64,000 nt of DNA, from NCBI RefSeq assembly GCF_042681745.1, contig NZ_JBHUGF010000010.1:1178001-1242000 (forward strand), read 5' to 3'. The DNA comes from Saccharibacillus nicotianae (GTDB lineage Bacteria > Bacillota > Bacilli > Paenibacillales > Paenibacillaceae). The notes below the pieces were generated by a model that saw only the letters and a program-made list of their open reading frames with translations, was not told where the DNA came from and ran no database searches. Positions 26,051 through 35,559 of this stretch are shown here, piece after piece (the stretch's first letter is position 1; every line of letters begins with the position of its first letter). Made by a program: the position numbers and the translations under genes.

Positions 26051-27112
26051 ATGCATAAGCTATCTGCGGTTCCTGAACCTCATATCCAATACCAACCGAA
26101 ACATTATTGGTGTAAACGAGCCGAAGGACAAAGTGACTGGAGTGGAAAATTAGATCAGCCTTTTTGGGAACAAGCCAGTTGGACAGATTCATTTGTAGAT
26201 ATTGAAGGAGATGTTAAGGCATTACCTTCTAAGCAGACACGTGTCAAAATGCTTTGGGATGATGACTATTTTTATATAGGTGCAGAATTAGAAGACAATG
26301 AAATATGGGCAACACAGACAGAGCGAGATTCAGTGATTTTTTATGATAATGATTTTGAAGTTTTTATAGATCCTGATGGAGATACACATCAGTATTATGA
26401 ATTTGAAATCAATGCGCTCAATACAGTCTGGGATTTGTTACTGGTTAAGCCTTATCGGGATGAAGGGCCTGCTATTAATGGGTGGGATATAAGCGGACTA
26501 CGGACAGCCGTTTATATTGATGGAGAGCTAAATAATCCTTTAGCGAACAATCGGAAATGGAGTGTAGAGATTGCTATGCCATGGTCGATTTTGAAAGAGT
26601 GTTCGTTACATAAACGTGCTCCGATAGCTGGTGAGCACTGGCGTGTTAATTTTTCGCGTGTCCAATGGCAAGTAGATATTGTAGATGACCAATATGTCAA
26701 AAGGATTGATCCAGCTACAGGTCGTTCTTTTCCCGAAGATAACTGGGTATGGAGTCCGATGGGGATTGTTAATATGCATTATCCTGAACTATGGGGATAT
26801 GTGATATTTACCGATGAGCAGAATACTCACGATACGCAACAACCACTGCATACGACTACGATAGAACAATACAAATGGTTATTACGACAGCTCTACTATC
26901 GTCAGCGTCAGTATGCAAGTGAACATCAACAATATTGTGATCAACTCTCAATCATTTATAACACCTTACCGACTGAAATACAAAATATTGCAGGCTTAGA
27001 ACAACTTCGATTAGAGACTACAAGTAGTATGTTCCAGATTTCTATAGCGATACCAGATGGTCAGACACGCCTTTGTATTCGTCAAGATGGATGGGTATGG
27101 GAAGAAGCTTGA
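26051..27112 (+). CDS. CBM9-like carbohydrate-binding protein
   Basis: Cytoplasmic by sequence (no signal peptide), 353 residues. The first two thirds match the carbohydrate-binding family 9-like fold found in many Gram-positive and Bacteroidetes proteins: LDQPFWEQASWT, TRVKMLWDDDYFYIGAELED, VIFYDNDFEVFIDPDGDTHQYYEFEINA and WSVEIAMPWSILKE. The C-terminal 90 residues are helical and unrelated. Start: GAAGGAG followed by ATG 26051; a TTG at 26024 lies before that site. The next gene, on the same strand 87 nt downstream, is a large transglutaminase-like protein. The two probably form an operon. The lack of export is odd for a CBM. Confidence 0.8.
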   Translation: MHKLSAVPEPHIQYQPKHYWCKRAEGQSDWSGKLDQPFWEQASWTDSFVDIEGDVKALPSKQTRVKMLWDDDYFYIGAELEDNEIWATQTERDSVIFYDNDFEVFIDPDGDTHQYYEFEINALNTVWDLLLVKPYRDEGPAINGWDISGLRTAVYIDGELNNPLANNRKWSVEIAMPWSILKECSLHKRAPIAGEHWRVNFSRVQWQVDIVDDQYVKRIDPATGRSFPEDNWVWSPMGIVNMHYPELWGYVIFTDEQNTHDTQQPLHTTTIEQYKWLLRQLYYRQRQYASEHQQYCDQLSIIYNTLPTEIQNIAGLEQLRLETTSSMFQISIAIPDGQTRLCIRQDGWVWEEA

Positions 27113-27199
27113 TCATCTTTGGTCATCAATATCGCCAAATAAGGAAAAACACTACAATCATAATCATGCACTAATCATTATAGATCGGGAGGTATATTT

Positions 27200-29863
27200 A
27201 TGACAATCAATACAGCGTATGGACTCAATATGGATCTAATCGAAAAAAAGTTTGCTTGGAAAAAAGAGCAAGCGCAAGGACGTGAGGAATCACTATTTGC
27301 TGTATTTGAACAAAACCTTTCGGAGCAGGAAAAGCAGTTGCTTCAATTTCTATATGCCTATATGCCATTACATGATTTGGCTGATTATGAAGGTGCTTTT
27401 TTTCTACAACATATTCGGGAAGTGTTGCAAGTACAAGCAGATATGCCTTGGGGCTCACATATTCCTGATGAGATTTTTGTAAATTATGTGTTACCTTATC
27501 GAGTAAATAACGAGAATATCGATCATAGTCGTTCGGTGATCTACGAAGAATTAGCAGAACGAGTACGTCATTTATCTATGGCTGACGCTATATTGGAAAC
27601 GAATTATTGGTGTCATGAACGTGCAACCTATATTGGCACAGATATACGCACTGTTTCTCCGATTACTATAATGAGAACAGCACTAGGACGTTGTGGAGAG
27701 CAATCAACATTGACTGTAACTGCACTGCGGAGTATTGGTATTCCTGCACGTCAATGTTACACACCACGCTGGGCACATTGCGATTCTAATCATGCATGGG
27801 TAGAAGCATGGGCAGACGGGAAATGGCACTTTCTAGGAGCATGTGAACCGGAACCTGTACTTGACGAAGGTTGGTTTCGATTACCTGCTAAGCGTGCGAT
27901 GTTGGTACACACGCGTGTATTTGCAGATTATAATGGCCCTGAAGAAGTAACAACAACCCATCCCTGGTATACCGAAATTAATTTGTTAGCTCATTATGCT
28001 GCTGTCAAACCAATTCATATCTATACGATAGATGAAGCAGGCAACCCTGTTGTAGCTGAAGTTCAATTTCAATTGTACAATTCGGCTGAATTTTATCCTT
28101 TAACTTCATTGATGACTGATGATCAGGGACGTGCTTCGCTAACAACCGGATATGGTGATTTGTTTATTCATGCGTATACGTCTTCTTTATGGGGAACTGC
28201 TTTTATAAATACCAATACATCATCCGAGTTAACATTAGTATTGAAAAGTCATAACACGCCTGCATATGCAGAACATAACACCACACATACCAATCCAAAT
28301 ATTCTGATCGAAGAATGGAAAATGACTCCGCCAGTGGCTCCTATTATCGATAGTGGAGTCAAGGTTGATGAATCAACTGCTCATGAACATATGCAAAGAA
28401 TCAAAGCAGGTACAGCGATCCGTACAGCTTTTGAGCAGACATTTATAGATCACACACAAGCCGGGCAATATGCGGAAGAATGGCAATTACCGAGACATCG
28501 GGTGTGGAATATACTGCAAACAGCAAAAGGAAACGGGGAAGAGATTGCTGCTTTTCTTAGCGAATGTACTCTTGCTGAACGAGAATTAGGTCTGCGTGTA
28601 TTAGAATCATTACGTCCTAAAGACTTAACAGATACATTTCGGTCGGTATTACATGATCATGTAGAAGGTGTTATATCGTTAGACGAAGCATCTCATATCT
28701 ATTCAAGTGATTGGGATCAATACGTCCTATGTCCACGAATTCATTTTGAAATGCTTACACCGTATCGTAAATATTTTGCTAATCAGTGGGATACCGAGCA
28801 ACAACAAGCTTTCCGTTCTAATCCTATGCAGTTAGCCGCTGTGTTAGAACAAGAGATCACAGTAAATAATGATATAGATCGTTATACAGGAATGGCAACA
28901 CCTGCGGCGGCTCATCAGTTAGGGGTTACTGATTCGGTCAGTCGTGATATTGTGTTTGTAGCGGCGGCACGTAGTCTCGGTATTGCGGCGCGGTTAGAAC
29001 CGTTGAATGCTATCCCTCAATATCAGTTGCAAGGTACATGGCATTCTGTTCTTTGGAAGCAAGATCAATCTACACGTGAGGATACGGTATTGGCTCCAAC
29101 TAATGGTCAAATACAATTTGTGCGTGCTACAGATGCTTCAGAAGTGATTGCAGAATATCAGCATAATTTTACAGTCGCTATTTTTGAAAATGGTATTTAT
29201 CGCACATTAGATATTCCATATGGAGAAAAAGAAGTGTATCAACAACCGTATGATGTATTAGCAGGCGATTATCGTTTGACAACCGGAACTCGTCTTGAAG
29301 ATGGAAGTGTGTTAGGCACATTTGCTTATTTTAAAGTACAACCTGAGCAGCAAATAGAAGTAGAATTACTATTTCGCACAGAACAGCAACAAATACCTGT
29401 TCTTTTGGATACATTGCCCGAATCTTTACAACAATATATGTATTCATTGCAACCAGAAGATGATAACAAAGATCAGAAAGAAGGTAGTATTTTAGCATGG
29501 CTTGAACCTGAGCGTGAACCGACCAAGCATTTATTACGCGAATTAGCAGAACTGCGAGCAGAATTGGAATTGTGGGAAGGTCATATCCAGTTATCGATTG
29601 CTGATGAGCAAGAATATGGAGCGGTTATATTAGATCCCTTGCCATCTCAGTCTCAAGTTGCCATTGATCCGCAATATCAATTACTAGATCAATGGTCAGA
29701 GTGTCTCCCTTCACTAGGAGGAGATCAACTACCTGTTGTGATTGTAGTAGATGCACAACACAAAGTGCGGTACTGTTTGCAAGGATATAAGTTAGGCACA
29801 GGAAAAGAATTGTTACGGATTGTAAATGGAATGAATGCAGAGACACATCAAGCAAAGAGTTAA
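27200..29863 (+). CDS. large transglutaminase-like protein, two related halves
   Basis: 887-residue protein with a papain-fold transglutaminase core: C165 in GRCGEQST, H198 in SNHAWVEAW, and acidic candidates in GACEPEPVLD (E215, D222). A carboxypeptidase-regulatory-like beta region follows (EVQFQLYNSAEFYPLTSLMTDDQGRASLTT). From about residue 520 a second, degenerate copy appears (RIHFEMLTPYRKYF..., GVTDSVSRDIVFVAAARSLGIAARLE) without the Cys and His. A beta domain resumes near 650. No signal peptide is visible. Transglutaminase-fold proteins may act as peptidases, peptide N-glycanases or crosslinkers; which applies here is unknown. GGGAGG precedes ATG 27200. It is preceded by the CBM9-like gene and followed by a terminator. 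Confidence 0.8.
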   Translation: MTINTAYGLNMDLIEKKFAWKKEQAQGREESLFAVFEQNLSEQEKQLLQFLYAYMPLHDLADYEGAFFLQHIREVLQVQADMPWGSHIPDEIFVNYVLPYRVNNENIDHSRSVIYEELAERVRHLSMADAILETNYWCHERATYIGTDIRTVSPITIMRTALGRCGEQSTLTVTALRSIGIPARQCYTPRWAHCDSNHAWVEAWADGKWHFLGACEPEPVLDEGWFRLPAKRAMLVHTRVFADYNGPEEVTTTHPWYTEINLLAHYAAVKPIHIYTIDEAGNPVVAEVQFQLYNSAEFYPLTSLMTDDQGRASLTTGYGDLFIHAYTSSLWGTAFINTNTSSELTLVLKSHNTPAYAEHNTTHTNPNILIEEWKMTPPVAPIIDSGVKVDESTAHEHMQRIKAGTAIRTAFEQTFIDHTQAGQYAEEWQLPRHRVWNILQTAKGNGEEIAAFLSECTLAERELGLRVLESLRPKDLTDTFRSVLHDHVEGVISLDEASHIYSSDWDQYVLCPRIHFEMLTPYRKYFANQWDTEQQQAFRSNPMQLAAVLEQEITVNNDIDRYTGMATPAAAHQLGVTDSVSRDIVFVAAARSLGIAARLEPLNAIPQYQLQGTWHSVLWKQDQSTREDTVLAPTNGQIQFVRATDASEVIAEYQHNFTVAIFENGIYRTLDIPYGEKEVYQQPYDVLAGDYRLTTGTRLEDGSVLGTFAYFKVQPEQQIEVELLFRTEQQQIPVLLDTLPESLQQYMYSLQPEDDNKDQKEGSILAWLEPEREPTKHLLRELAELRAELELWEGHIQLSIADEQEYGAVILDPLPSQSQVAIDPQYQLLDQWSECLPSLGGDQLPVVIVVDAQHKVRYCLQGYKLGTGKELLRIVNGMNAETHQAKS

Positions 29864-29888
29864 GTTAATATTATCAGCGCTTTGCAAA

Positions 29889-29926
29889 AGACTTCACTGT
29901 TACTCAAGTAGCAGTGGAGTTTTTTT
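29889..29926 (+). terminator. intrinsic terminator after the transglutaminase gene
   Basis: ACTTCACTGT (29891-29900) pairs with GCAGTGGAGT (29911-29920), including two G-T pairs, followed by seven T's. Confidence 0.8.
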
Positions 29927-30013
29927 GATGGTTTTGATTTGCTAGTCATTTCGCCTATATTTCGCAAGCATTCGTAATGATGTTATAATTTGAAAAAAGA
30001 AAGGAGGAATATA

Positions 30014-30250
30014 ATGTTACGTAATAAATTATCTTTTAAAATCATTACTATTGTTTTGGTAGTATTAGTTATTGGTCTTTCTATTTGGGAATTTGTCACA
30101 AAAAAATATACTGGGTATACTTATTTGTTTCTTGGATTGATGATGATTTCTGCAGGGATATCTCTTTTTAAAGAACAACGAAAATCCTTAGCCTATATGT
30201 ATTGGATAACAGCCATACTTATTTTGATTGCTTTTGCAGTAGGAATTTAA
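30014..30250 (+). CDS. small membrane protein, DUF3953-like
   Basis: 78 residues with three hydrophobic segments (FKIITIVLVVLVIGLSIWEF, YTYLFLGLMMISAGISLF, YWITAILILIAFAVGI) separated by short basic loops (FKEQRK). This matches the general look of DUF3953 proteins of Bacilli; function unknown. Start: AAAGGAGG before ATG 30014. A TTG at 29990 is upstream of the site. TATAAT at 29983-29988 could be its -10 box. Confidence 0.7.
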   Translation: MLRNKLSFKIITIVLVVLVIGLSIWEFVTKKYTGYTYLFLGLMMISAGISLFKEQRKSLAYMYWITAILILIAFAVGI

Positions 30251-30315
30251 AAAAATAAAAAATAGAGTAGATCATCGGTTCAATAGCAACTTGCTTGTAC
30301 ATAAGGAGAACAATC

Positions 30316-30930
30316 ATGTTAAAACGTTTGAAAACGATAGGTCGTTATGACGTATTCAAAAGAATCATCGTTACAGGAATCTTTATAGTTGTGCTTTCAT
30401 TTGCGATTATTGAATCTATGATCGTATCTGGTTTTAAGATCAATGATACGCATGCTCCTGATATTGAGTATGTGATTATTTTAGGATCAGGGCTGAAAGG
30501 TTCACAGTTATCGATTATTTTACAACAACGTGTAGATACCGGGATTGCCTATCTGAAGCAACATCCTCATATGCCTGTTATCGTATCCGGTGGTCAAGGG
30601 CCGGGAGAAGATATTCCCGAAGCAGAAGCAATGAGCCGTTATCTTGTTGGTCAAGGTATCGATCAGAACCGTATTATTCAAGAAAATCGTTCAACCAGTA
30701 CTTTTGAAAATTTAAAGTTTTCTCAAGATATTTTGAAGGCACAAGGTGTCAGTCAACCTTCGATCATGATTGTGACTAGCAATTATCATCTGTATCGTGC
30801 AGAAATGATCGCTTCCACGCTTGGCTTTAAAGTACATGGTATAGCAAGCCCGTCACTAGAGTACTTGTTGCCTCAAAATATGTTACGCGAATATCTAGCG
30901 ATGATCAAAGCGATGTTACAGCTTCCATAA
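30316..30930 (+). CDS. YdcF family (DUF218) membrane-anchored protein
   Basis: 204 residues: an N-terminal transmembrane anchor (IIVTGIFIVVLSFAIIESMI), then the DUF218 domain facing outward. Motifs: EYVIILGSGLKG, LQQRVDTGIAYLKQHPHMPVIVSGGQGPGEDIPEAEAM, IIQENRSTSTFENLKFS and IMIVTSNYHLYRAEMIA. Members (SanA, ElyC, YdcF) affect cell-envelope integrity, possibly through polyprenyl or nucleotide substrates. The start is fixed by AAGGAG before ATG 30316. It is a monocistronic-looking gene between small membrane and unknown genes. Confidence 0.88.
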   Translation: MLKRLKTIGRYDVFKRIIVTGIFIVVLSFAIIESMIVSGFKINDTHAPDIEYVIILGSGLKGSQLSIILQQRVDTGIAYLKQHPHMPVIVSGGQGPGEDIPEAEAMSRYLVGQGIDQNRIIQENRSTSTFENLKFSQDILKAQGVSQPSIMIVTSNYHLYRAEMIASTLGFKVHGIASPSLEYLLPQNMLREYLAMIKAMLQLP

Positions 30931-30961
30931 AAATTTCTATCCAAAAATAAGGAGTTGCCTA

Positions 30962-31603
30962 ATGAGTGAATACACGATAGGACATTTGATTCAGCGCAAA
31001 CATAGCGAATTGTTAGAGGATTTTAACCCTCTGTTTACAGGTCATCTTAATGAAGATTGGACTTTATTTTTTATGAAAGATACGAGTTTTGATACAAGGA
31101 TTCCATTGTCTGTCTATGATATTTCCAATACTGTACCTGTTCTTCACTTTGATCATGAAGAAGATCATGGGTGGAGTTATGATATTCTATCTGACGGCAT
31201 ATCCAAAGCCCATTTTGATTATAATTATGAATTAGAAGAAATGTCATTATATCAAATGGCGCTAGAGCAATACCCGGAAGAAGATCCAGTAGAGCTGTTA
31301 TATACTAATCCTAATTTTGAAGGGGTTCGTTCACAACTGCTGACGGAATTACATCAGAATCCAGCATATCAAGAACAACTTGATAATCTATTTAAAAATT
31401 GTCATGTAGAGCAATTTGGTCTATTTGAAGTAAGTCCAGCTCAGATCGAGCAATTAAAGCAGATCATGACTCAGGAGCATGTAGATCAGTTGGATTTTAT
31501 GCACGATTTGGTGGATCAATTTAAACAAATACTGAATCTTCAAAAAATGAGCTGGATCAGCCCGGATCGCTTAGAAGATGATGAATTTGATGTGGAGTTG
31601 TAA
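30962..31603 (+). CDS. hypothetical acidic protein
   Basis: Not recognised. 213 residues, strongly acidic, rich in aromatic residues, no signal or membrane segment. The middle repeats short acidic stretches (FDHEEDHGWSYD, EQYPEEDPVELLY), and the tail is helical, ending in DEFDVEL. AAGGAG lies 7 nt before ATG 30962. The next gene starts 6 nt after this stop, encodes another acidic protein and also begins MSEY, so the two probably function together. Size and acidity resemble polymorphic-toxin immunity proteins, but no toxin is near. Confidence 0.7.
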   Translation: MSEYTIGHLIQRKHSELLEDFNPLFTGHLNEDWTLFFMKDTSFDTRIPLSVYDISNTVPVLHFDHEEDHGWSYDILSDGISKAHFDYNYELEEMSLYQMALEQYPEEDPVELLYTNPNFEGVRSQLLTELHQNPAYQEQLDNLFKNCHVEQFGLFEVSPAQIEQLKQIMTQEHVDQLDFMHDLVDQFKQILNLQKMSWISPDRLEDDEFDVEL

Positions 31604-31609
31604 GGAATT

Positions 31610-32272
31610 ATGTCTGAATACTCTCAAGTTCAATTGTATATAGAATGTGATGAAGCACAATTTACAGAGATTAGAGATCGTTTTATACAATGCTTATCTG
31701 AATATGGATTTGAACGTAATTATCTACAAACGTATTTTGGTACGATTGAATGGGAACTATCTGATAATTTTTTTATGTATACAGGATGTAATGCAAAACG
31801 TACTTCTCTTTTGAAGGATAATACATCGGTAAGTGTTTGGCCGGCTTTGATAGGATTAACCCCGCATGTTTTTACAGAACTGCAACAGAATGTAGTCGAA
31901 ATTGTTTTATTTTTCGAGACTGATCATATTATCGATGATTATAAAAGTGCTCATTTAAAAAAAGAATGGCAACCGTTAATTTGGGATACGATGTGCCTTT
32001 TTTATAAACATTTTGGCGAGACGACTATATATTTTACAGACGAAACCACAGATGGGCAGCCTTGGGAAGCTTTGATTAGCAAGCAAGATCAGAACAAGTA
32101 TTGGTTATTTGATGCAGCGATTGTACCTAATCAATTAGAGACGTATAATATGCAGTCCTCGCAATCTGACTTTTATACTGAAACTAGAATAGAGCACACA
32201 ATATTTGCCCGAAAAGTAGTCTGGGATCAACCTCCTTGGAATCATCCAAATCAATATTTTCCAATTAAGTGA
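31610..32272 (+). CDS. hypothetical acidic protein
   Basis: Not recognised. 220 residues, acidic and aromatic, soluble. Seen: an alpha/beta start (YSQVQLYIECDEAQFTEIRDRFIQCL), a middle EIVLFFETDHIIDDYKSAHLKKEWQPLIWDTMCLFYKHFGETTIYFTDETTDGQPWEALIS, and a Pro/Trp-rich end (WDQPPWNHPNQYF). It is coupled by 6 nt to the previous acidic protein, with ribosome site TAAGGA overlapping that stop region. The two form a likely operon. Confidence 0.7.
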   Translation: MSEYSQVQLYIECDEAQFTEIRDRFIQCLSEYGFERNYLQTYFGTIEWELSDNFFMYTGCNAKRTSLLKDNTSVSVWPALIGLTPHVFTELQQNVVEIVLFFETDHIIDDYKSAHLKKEWQPLIWDTMCLFYKHFGETTIYFTDETTDGQPWEALISKQDQNKYWLFDAAIVPNQLETYNMQSSQSDFYTETRIEHTIFARKVVWDQPPWNHPNQYFPIK

Positions 32273-32332
32273 TTACGCTTACAGCTGAAGGGTAATAAAT
32301 TAGCGAATCACATGACCAGGGAGGCTACAATC

Positions 32333-33229
32333 ATGGAGAAACGCAAATATGGTAAAACAGATATGGAAGTTAGTGTACTGGGATTCGGTGGTTCTGAAAT
32401 AGGAAGTGGCGTTAGCGAAAGTGATGTAAAACAATTACTGAATAGCGCATTGGATGCTGGCTTAAATGTAATTGATACTGCAGAATGTTATGGAAAAAGT
32501 GAAGAATTAATTGGAAATACATTAGCTCACCGCCGGGATGATTATTATTTATTTACCAAATGTGGACATGCCGCAGATTTTGATGCTCCAGATTGGGATC
32601 CTGTGATGTTAGAGCAAAGTATAGATCGCAGTCTTAAAAGACTCAAAACAGATTATGTAGATGTGATCCATTTACATAGTTGCTCTGAAGAAGTGCTTCG
32701 TCGTGGCGAAGTGATTGAAGTGTTACAACGTGCCAAACAAGCAGGCAAAACGCGCTATATTGGTTATAGTGGTGATCATACGAATGCCCTCTATGCTATT
32801 AATACAGGTGTATTTGATAGTCTTGAAACATCTGTCAATATTGCAGACCAAGAAGCGATTGCTCTTACAATTCCTGAAGCACGCAAGCAAGGAATGGGTA
32901 TTGTCGCCAAGCGTCCGATAGCTAATGCTGCATGGACTTTTGAAACGGTAGGTGCGCAAGAATATCCTTTTGTATATTGGAATCGATTGCGTGATCTCAA
33001 TTACGGATTTTTGCAAGATGAAGAAGTACAAAAAAGTATAGAGCGTGCGCTACGTTTTACATTGAGTATTGAAGGAATAGATACAGCGATTGTTGGAACA
33101 ACAAAACCAAGTCGGTGGACAGAAAATGCTGCTTTATTAAAAGAAGGAGCATTATCAAAAGAACATTTTGAAGCGATACGCAGTCGCTGGCAAGAAATTG
33201 CAGAACCAGAATGGGTAGGACAGACGTAA
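32333..33229 (+). CDS. aldo/keto reductase
   Basis: NADPH-dependent aldo/keto reductase TIM barrel, 298 residues. Seen: VSVLGFGGSEIGSGVSESD, catalytic Asp and Tyr in VIDTAECYGKSEELIG, catalytic-lysine region YYLFTKCGH, and HLHSCSEE. The C-terminal cofactor loop is FTLSIEGIDTAIVGTTKPSRWTENAALL. Start: GGGAGG before ATG 32333; an ATG at 32312 lies upstream of that site. The substrate is undefined. A strong terminator follows. Confidence 0.9.
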   Translation: MEKRKYGKTDMEVSVLGFGGSEIGSGVSESDVKQLLNSALDAGLNVIDTAECYGKSEELIGNTLAHRRDDYYLFTKCGHAADFDAPDWDPVMLEQSIDRSLKRLKTDYVDVIHLHSCSEEVLRRGEVIEVLQRAKQAGKTRYIGYSGDHTNALYAINTGVFDSLETSVNIADQEAIALTIPEARKQGMGIVAKRPIANAAWTFETVGAQEYPFVYWNRLRDLNYGFLQDEEVQKSIERALRFTLSIEGIDTAIVGTTKPSRWTENAALLKEGALSKEHFEAIRSRWQEIAEPEWVGQT

Positions 33230-33271
33230 CATAGAGCCTACAGATACAATAAGTGTAACTATTTTAATAAC

Positions 33272-33315
33272 AAAAAAAGCTATCTTCTTAGAAATGATAG
33301 AAGGTAGCTTTTTTG
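33272..33315 (+). terminator. intrinsic terminator after the aldo/keto reductase
   Basis: AAAAAAGCTATCTT pairs with AAGGTAGCTTTTTT (one G-T pair), with a T-run. The remaining 33316-33505 is AT-rich with no feature I can name. Confidence 0.87.
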
Positions 33316-33505
33316 TGTTCTTTATCGTTTTTAATCTTATTTTATAAAAATTCAATATATGAAAAATTCATAATAAGAAGAAAAGAAATACACTTTGTCA
33401 CACACATATTATACATACTTTTTACGTATCTACATCCAGAATGTAAAAAGTAGCAAACATTCAATATTAAATTCAAAAACAAAAAAACAAAATTTAAAAT
33501 AATAG

Positions 33506-33553
33506 TTGTCAAAACGAAAAGGATATGATAATTTATACCTGTAACCGGTTACA
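33506..33553 (+). promoter_or_regulatory. rbs operon promoter and LacI-type operator
   Basis: TTGTCA (33506-33511) and GATAAT (33527-33532) lie 15 bp apart. Immediately downstream is the perfect 14-bp palindrome TGTAACCGGTTACA (33540-33553), with the central CG typical of LacI/GalR operators. RbsR probably represses its own operon here until ribose is present. Confidence 0.78.
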
Positions 33554-33571
33554 CATTGAGGTGAAAAGAAA

Positions 33572-34549
33572 ATGACAACGATAAAAGATGTAGCACGCCA
33601 TGCAGGTGTATCTGTAGCTACCGTTTCACGAGTGATTAATGAGACAGGTTATGTACATGAAGATACGCGGCGTAAAGTAGAAGAATCTGTACAACAATTG
33701 AACTATACCCCTAATGAAGTAGCACGTTCTTTGTATAAACGTAAATCCAGATTGATTGGTCTGTTACTACCTGATATTACGAACCCTTACTTTCCCCAAC
33801 TCGCTCGCGGGGTAGAAGATCGGATGCAGGAAAGTGGATTCCGCTTAATTTTTGGCAATAGTGACGAGAGTCAAAAGAAAGAGCAAGATTACATACAGAC
33901 TTTTGTTCAAAATAATGTAGTCGGTGTGATCTCATCTACAAATGATCCAGGTACAGCTTCATATCGTTCATTGAAAATTCCGGTTGTGTTTTTGGATCGT
34001 ATATCAAGTGATCGTCCTGCGGTCTATGCAGATGGACGTGAAGGTGGACGACTAGCAGCACAGCAAATGATTCAGCGTGGAAGTCATCATATTACAGTGA
34101 TGCAAGGGCCTATTCATATTCGTCCCGCACAAGATCGTTTTCAAGGAGCAATAGAAGTGTTGCAAGATATGGGGATTGATTACCATACGACGCAGACCTC
34201 ATCTTTTTCATTTACCGATGCAGATCGCTGGGCAAAAGAGCTGTTTGAACAATACCCTGATACAGACGGGGTGATAGCAAGTAACGATATTGTAGCTACA
34301 GCAGTGATCCAAGAAGCATATCGACTAGGCAAAAAAGTACCACAAGATGTGCAGATTATTGGATTTGATGATATTCCTTTAAGCAGTCTGTTATCACCAG
34401 CATTATCTACAATTCGTCAGCCAGCTTATGATATGGGCAGAGCGGCAGCAGATTTATTAATTCAATTGATCGAAGGCACAGCAGGAGAACAACGAACGAT
34501 TCAGATGCCTGTTCAATTTATAGAACGTGAGACGACTCGTAAGCTATAA
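33572..34549 (+). CDS. rbsR: LacI family repressor RbsR
   Basis: Ribose-responsive repressor of 325 residues. Seen: N-terminal LacI HTH (TTIKDVARHAGVSVATVSRVIN) with hinge YTPNEVARSL, then the periplasmic-binding-like effector domain (IGLLLPDITNPYFPQLARGVED, GVIASNDIVATAVIQEAYRLG, IGFDDIPLSSLLSPALSTIRQP). It is the first gene of rbsRKDACB, the same order as in B. subtilis, which identifies it. GAGGTG precedes ATG 33572, and the operator palindrome is just upstream. Confidence 0.92.
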   Translation: MTTIKDVARHAGVSVATVSRVINETGYVHEDTRRKVEESVQQLNYTPNEVARSLYKRKSRLIGLLLPDITNPYFPQLARGVEDRMQESGFRLIFGNSDESQKKEQDYIQTFVQNNVVGVISSTNDPGTASYRSLKIPVVFLDRISSDRPAVYADGREGGRLAAQQMIQRGSHHITVMQGPIHIRPAQDRFQGAIEVLQDMGIDYHTTQTSSFSFTDADRWAKELFEQYPDTDGVIASNDIVATAVIQEAYRLGKKVPQDVQIIGFDDIPLSSLLSPALSTIRQPAYDMGRAAADLLIQLIEGTAGEQRTIQMPVQFIERETTRKL

Positions 34550-34653
34550 TCGTAGATATATTTTCGTCTAAAATCATGATTTATCATAGTGACTTGATCT
34601 AAAATAATATGTTTTGATTTCAAATAAAAGAAACAGAAAGGTGGAATTGTAAT

Positions 34654-35559
34654 ATGTCTCAATCTCAGCAAAATTCTTCTAAAGCTAAAATTTGTGTAAT
34701 TGGTAGTTGTTCGATGGACTTGGTGGTTACTTCTTCTAAGCGTCCAGGAGCAGGCGAAACTGTTCTTGGAGAAAGCTTCAAAACGGTTCCCGGCGGAAAA
34801 GGAGCCAATCAAGCGGTAGCAGCAGCGCGGTTAGGAGCACATGTAACGATGATTGGTCGCGTAGGTGATGATCATTTAGGTACAACGATTTTACAAAACT
34901 TTAAAGATAATCACGTTAATGTAGATTATGTGGAACCGGTTACAGATATGGAGAGCGGAACAGCACATATTATTTTAGCAGAAGGAGATAACAGTATTAT
35001 TGTTGTCAAAGCAGCCAATGATCATGTCACTCCAGAGTATGTTGCTCAAGCTATTGATGTGATTCAAGCTTCTGATCTTGTCATGATTCAGCAAGAAATT
35101 CCAGAAGAAACGGTAACTTATGTCAGCCAAGTATGTGCGGATGCTAAAGTGCCTTTGTTATTGAATCCAGCGCCGGCTCGTCATGTGAATAAGACAGTGA
35201 TACAGAATTTATCCTATATTACGCCAAATGAACATGAAGCAGGAATTGTTTTTGAAGGGCAGACGTTAGAAGAAGCATTACGTGAACATCCGAATCGGTT
35301 GTTTGTAACCGAAGGAAGTAAAGGTGTTCGTTATTATGATGGTCAACAAGAAGTGGTTGTACCGACGTACAAAGTAGATGCTATCGATACTACAGGCGCA
35401 GGAGATACATTTAATGCGGCTTTTGGTGTGGCATTAGCAGAAGGTCAGTCTTTACAAGACGCATTACGTTTTGGCAATCGTGCAGCTTCTCTTTCTGTTA
35501 CTAAATTCGGTGCACAAGGCGGTATGCCTACACGTCAGGAAGTAGAGGAACAACTGTAA
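34654..35559 (+). CDS. rbsK: ribokinase RbsK
   Basis: PfkB-family kinase that phosphorylates D-ribose to ribose 5-phosphate with ATP (cytoplasm). Seen: the N-terminal substrate motif PGGKGANQAVAAARLGA, KAAND, and the C-terminal PfkB signature DTTGAGDTFNAAFG with catalytic Asp. The 301 residues are typical. It follows rbsR by about 100 nt and overlaps rbsD by 1 nt. Confidence 0.94.
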   Translation: MSQSQQNSSKAKICVIGSCSMDLVVTSSKRPGAGETVLGESFKTVPGGKGANQAVAAARLGAHVTMIGRVGDDHLGTTILQNFKDNHVNVDYVEPVTDMESGTAHIILAEGDNSIIVVKAANDHVTPEYVAQAIDVIQASDLVMIQQEIPEETVTYVSQVCADAKVPLLLNPAPARHVNKTVIQNLSYITPNEHEAGIVFEGQTLEEALREHPNRLFVTEGSKGVRYYDGQQEVVVPTYKVDAIDTTGAGDTFNAAFGVALAEGQSLQDALRFGNRAASLSVTKFGAQGGMPTRQEVEEQL

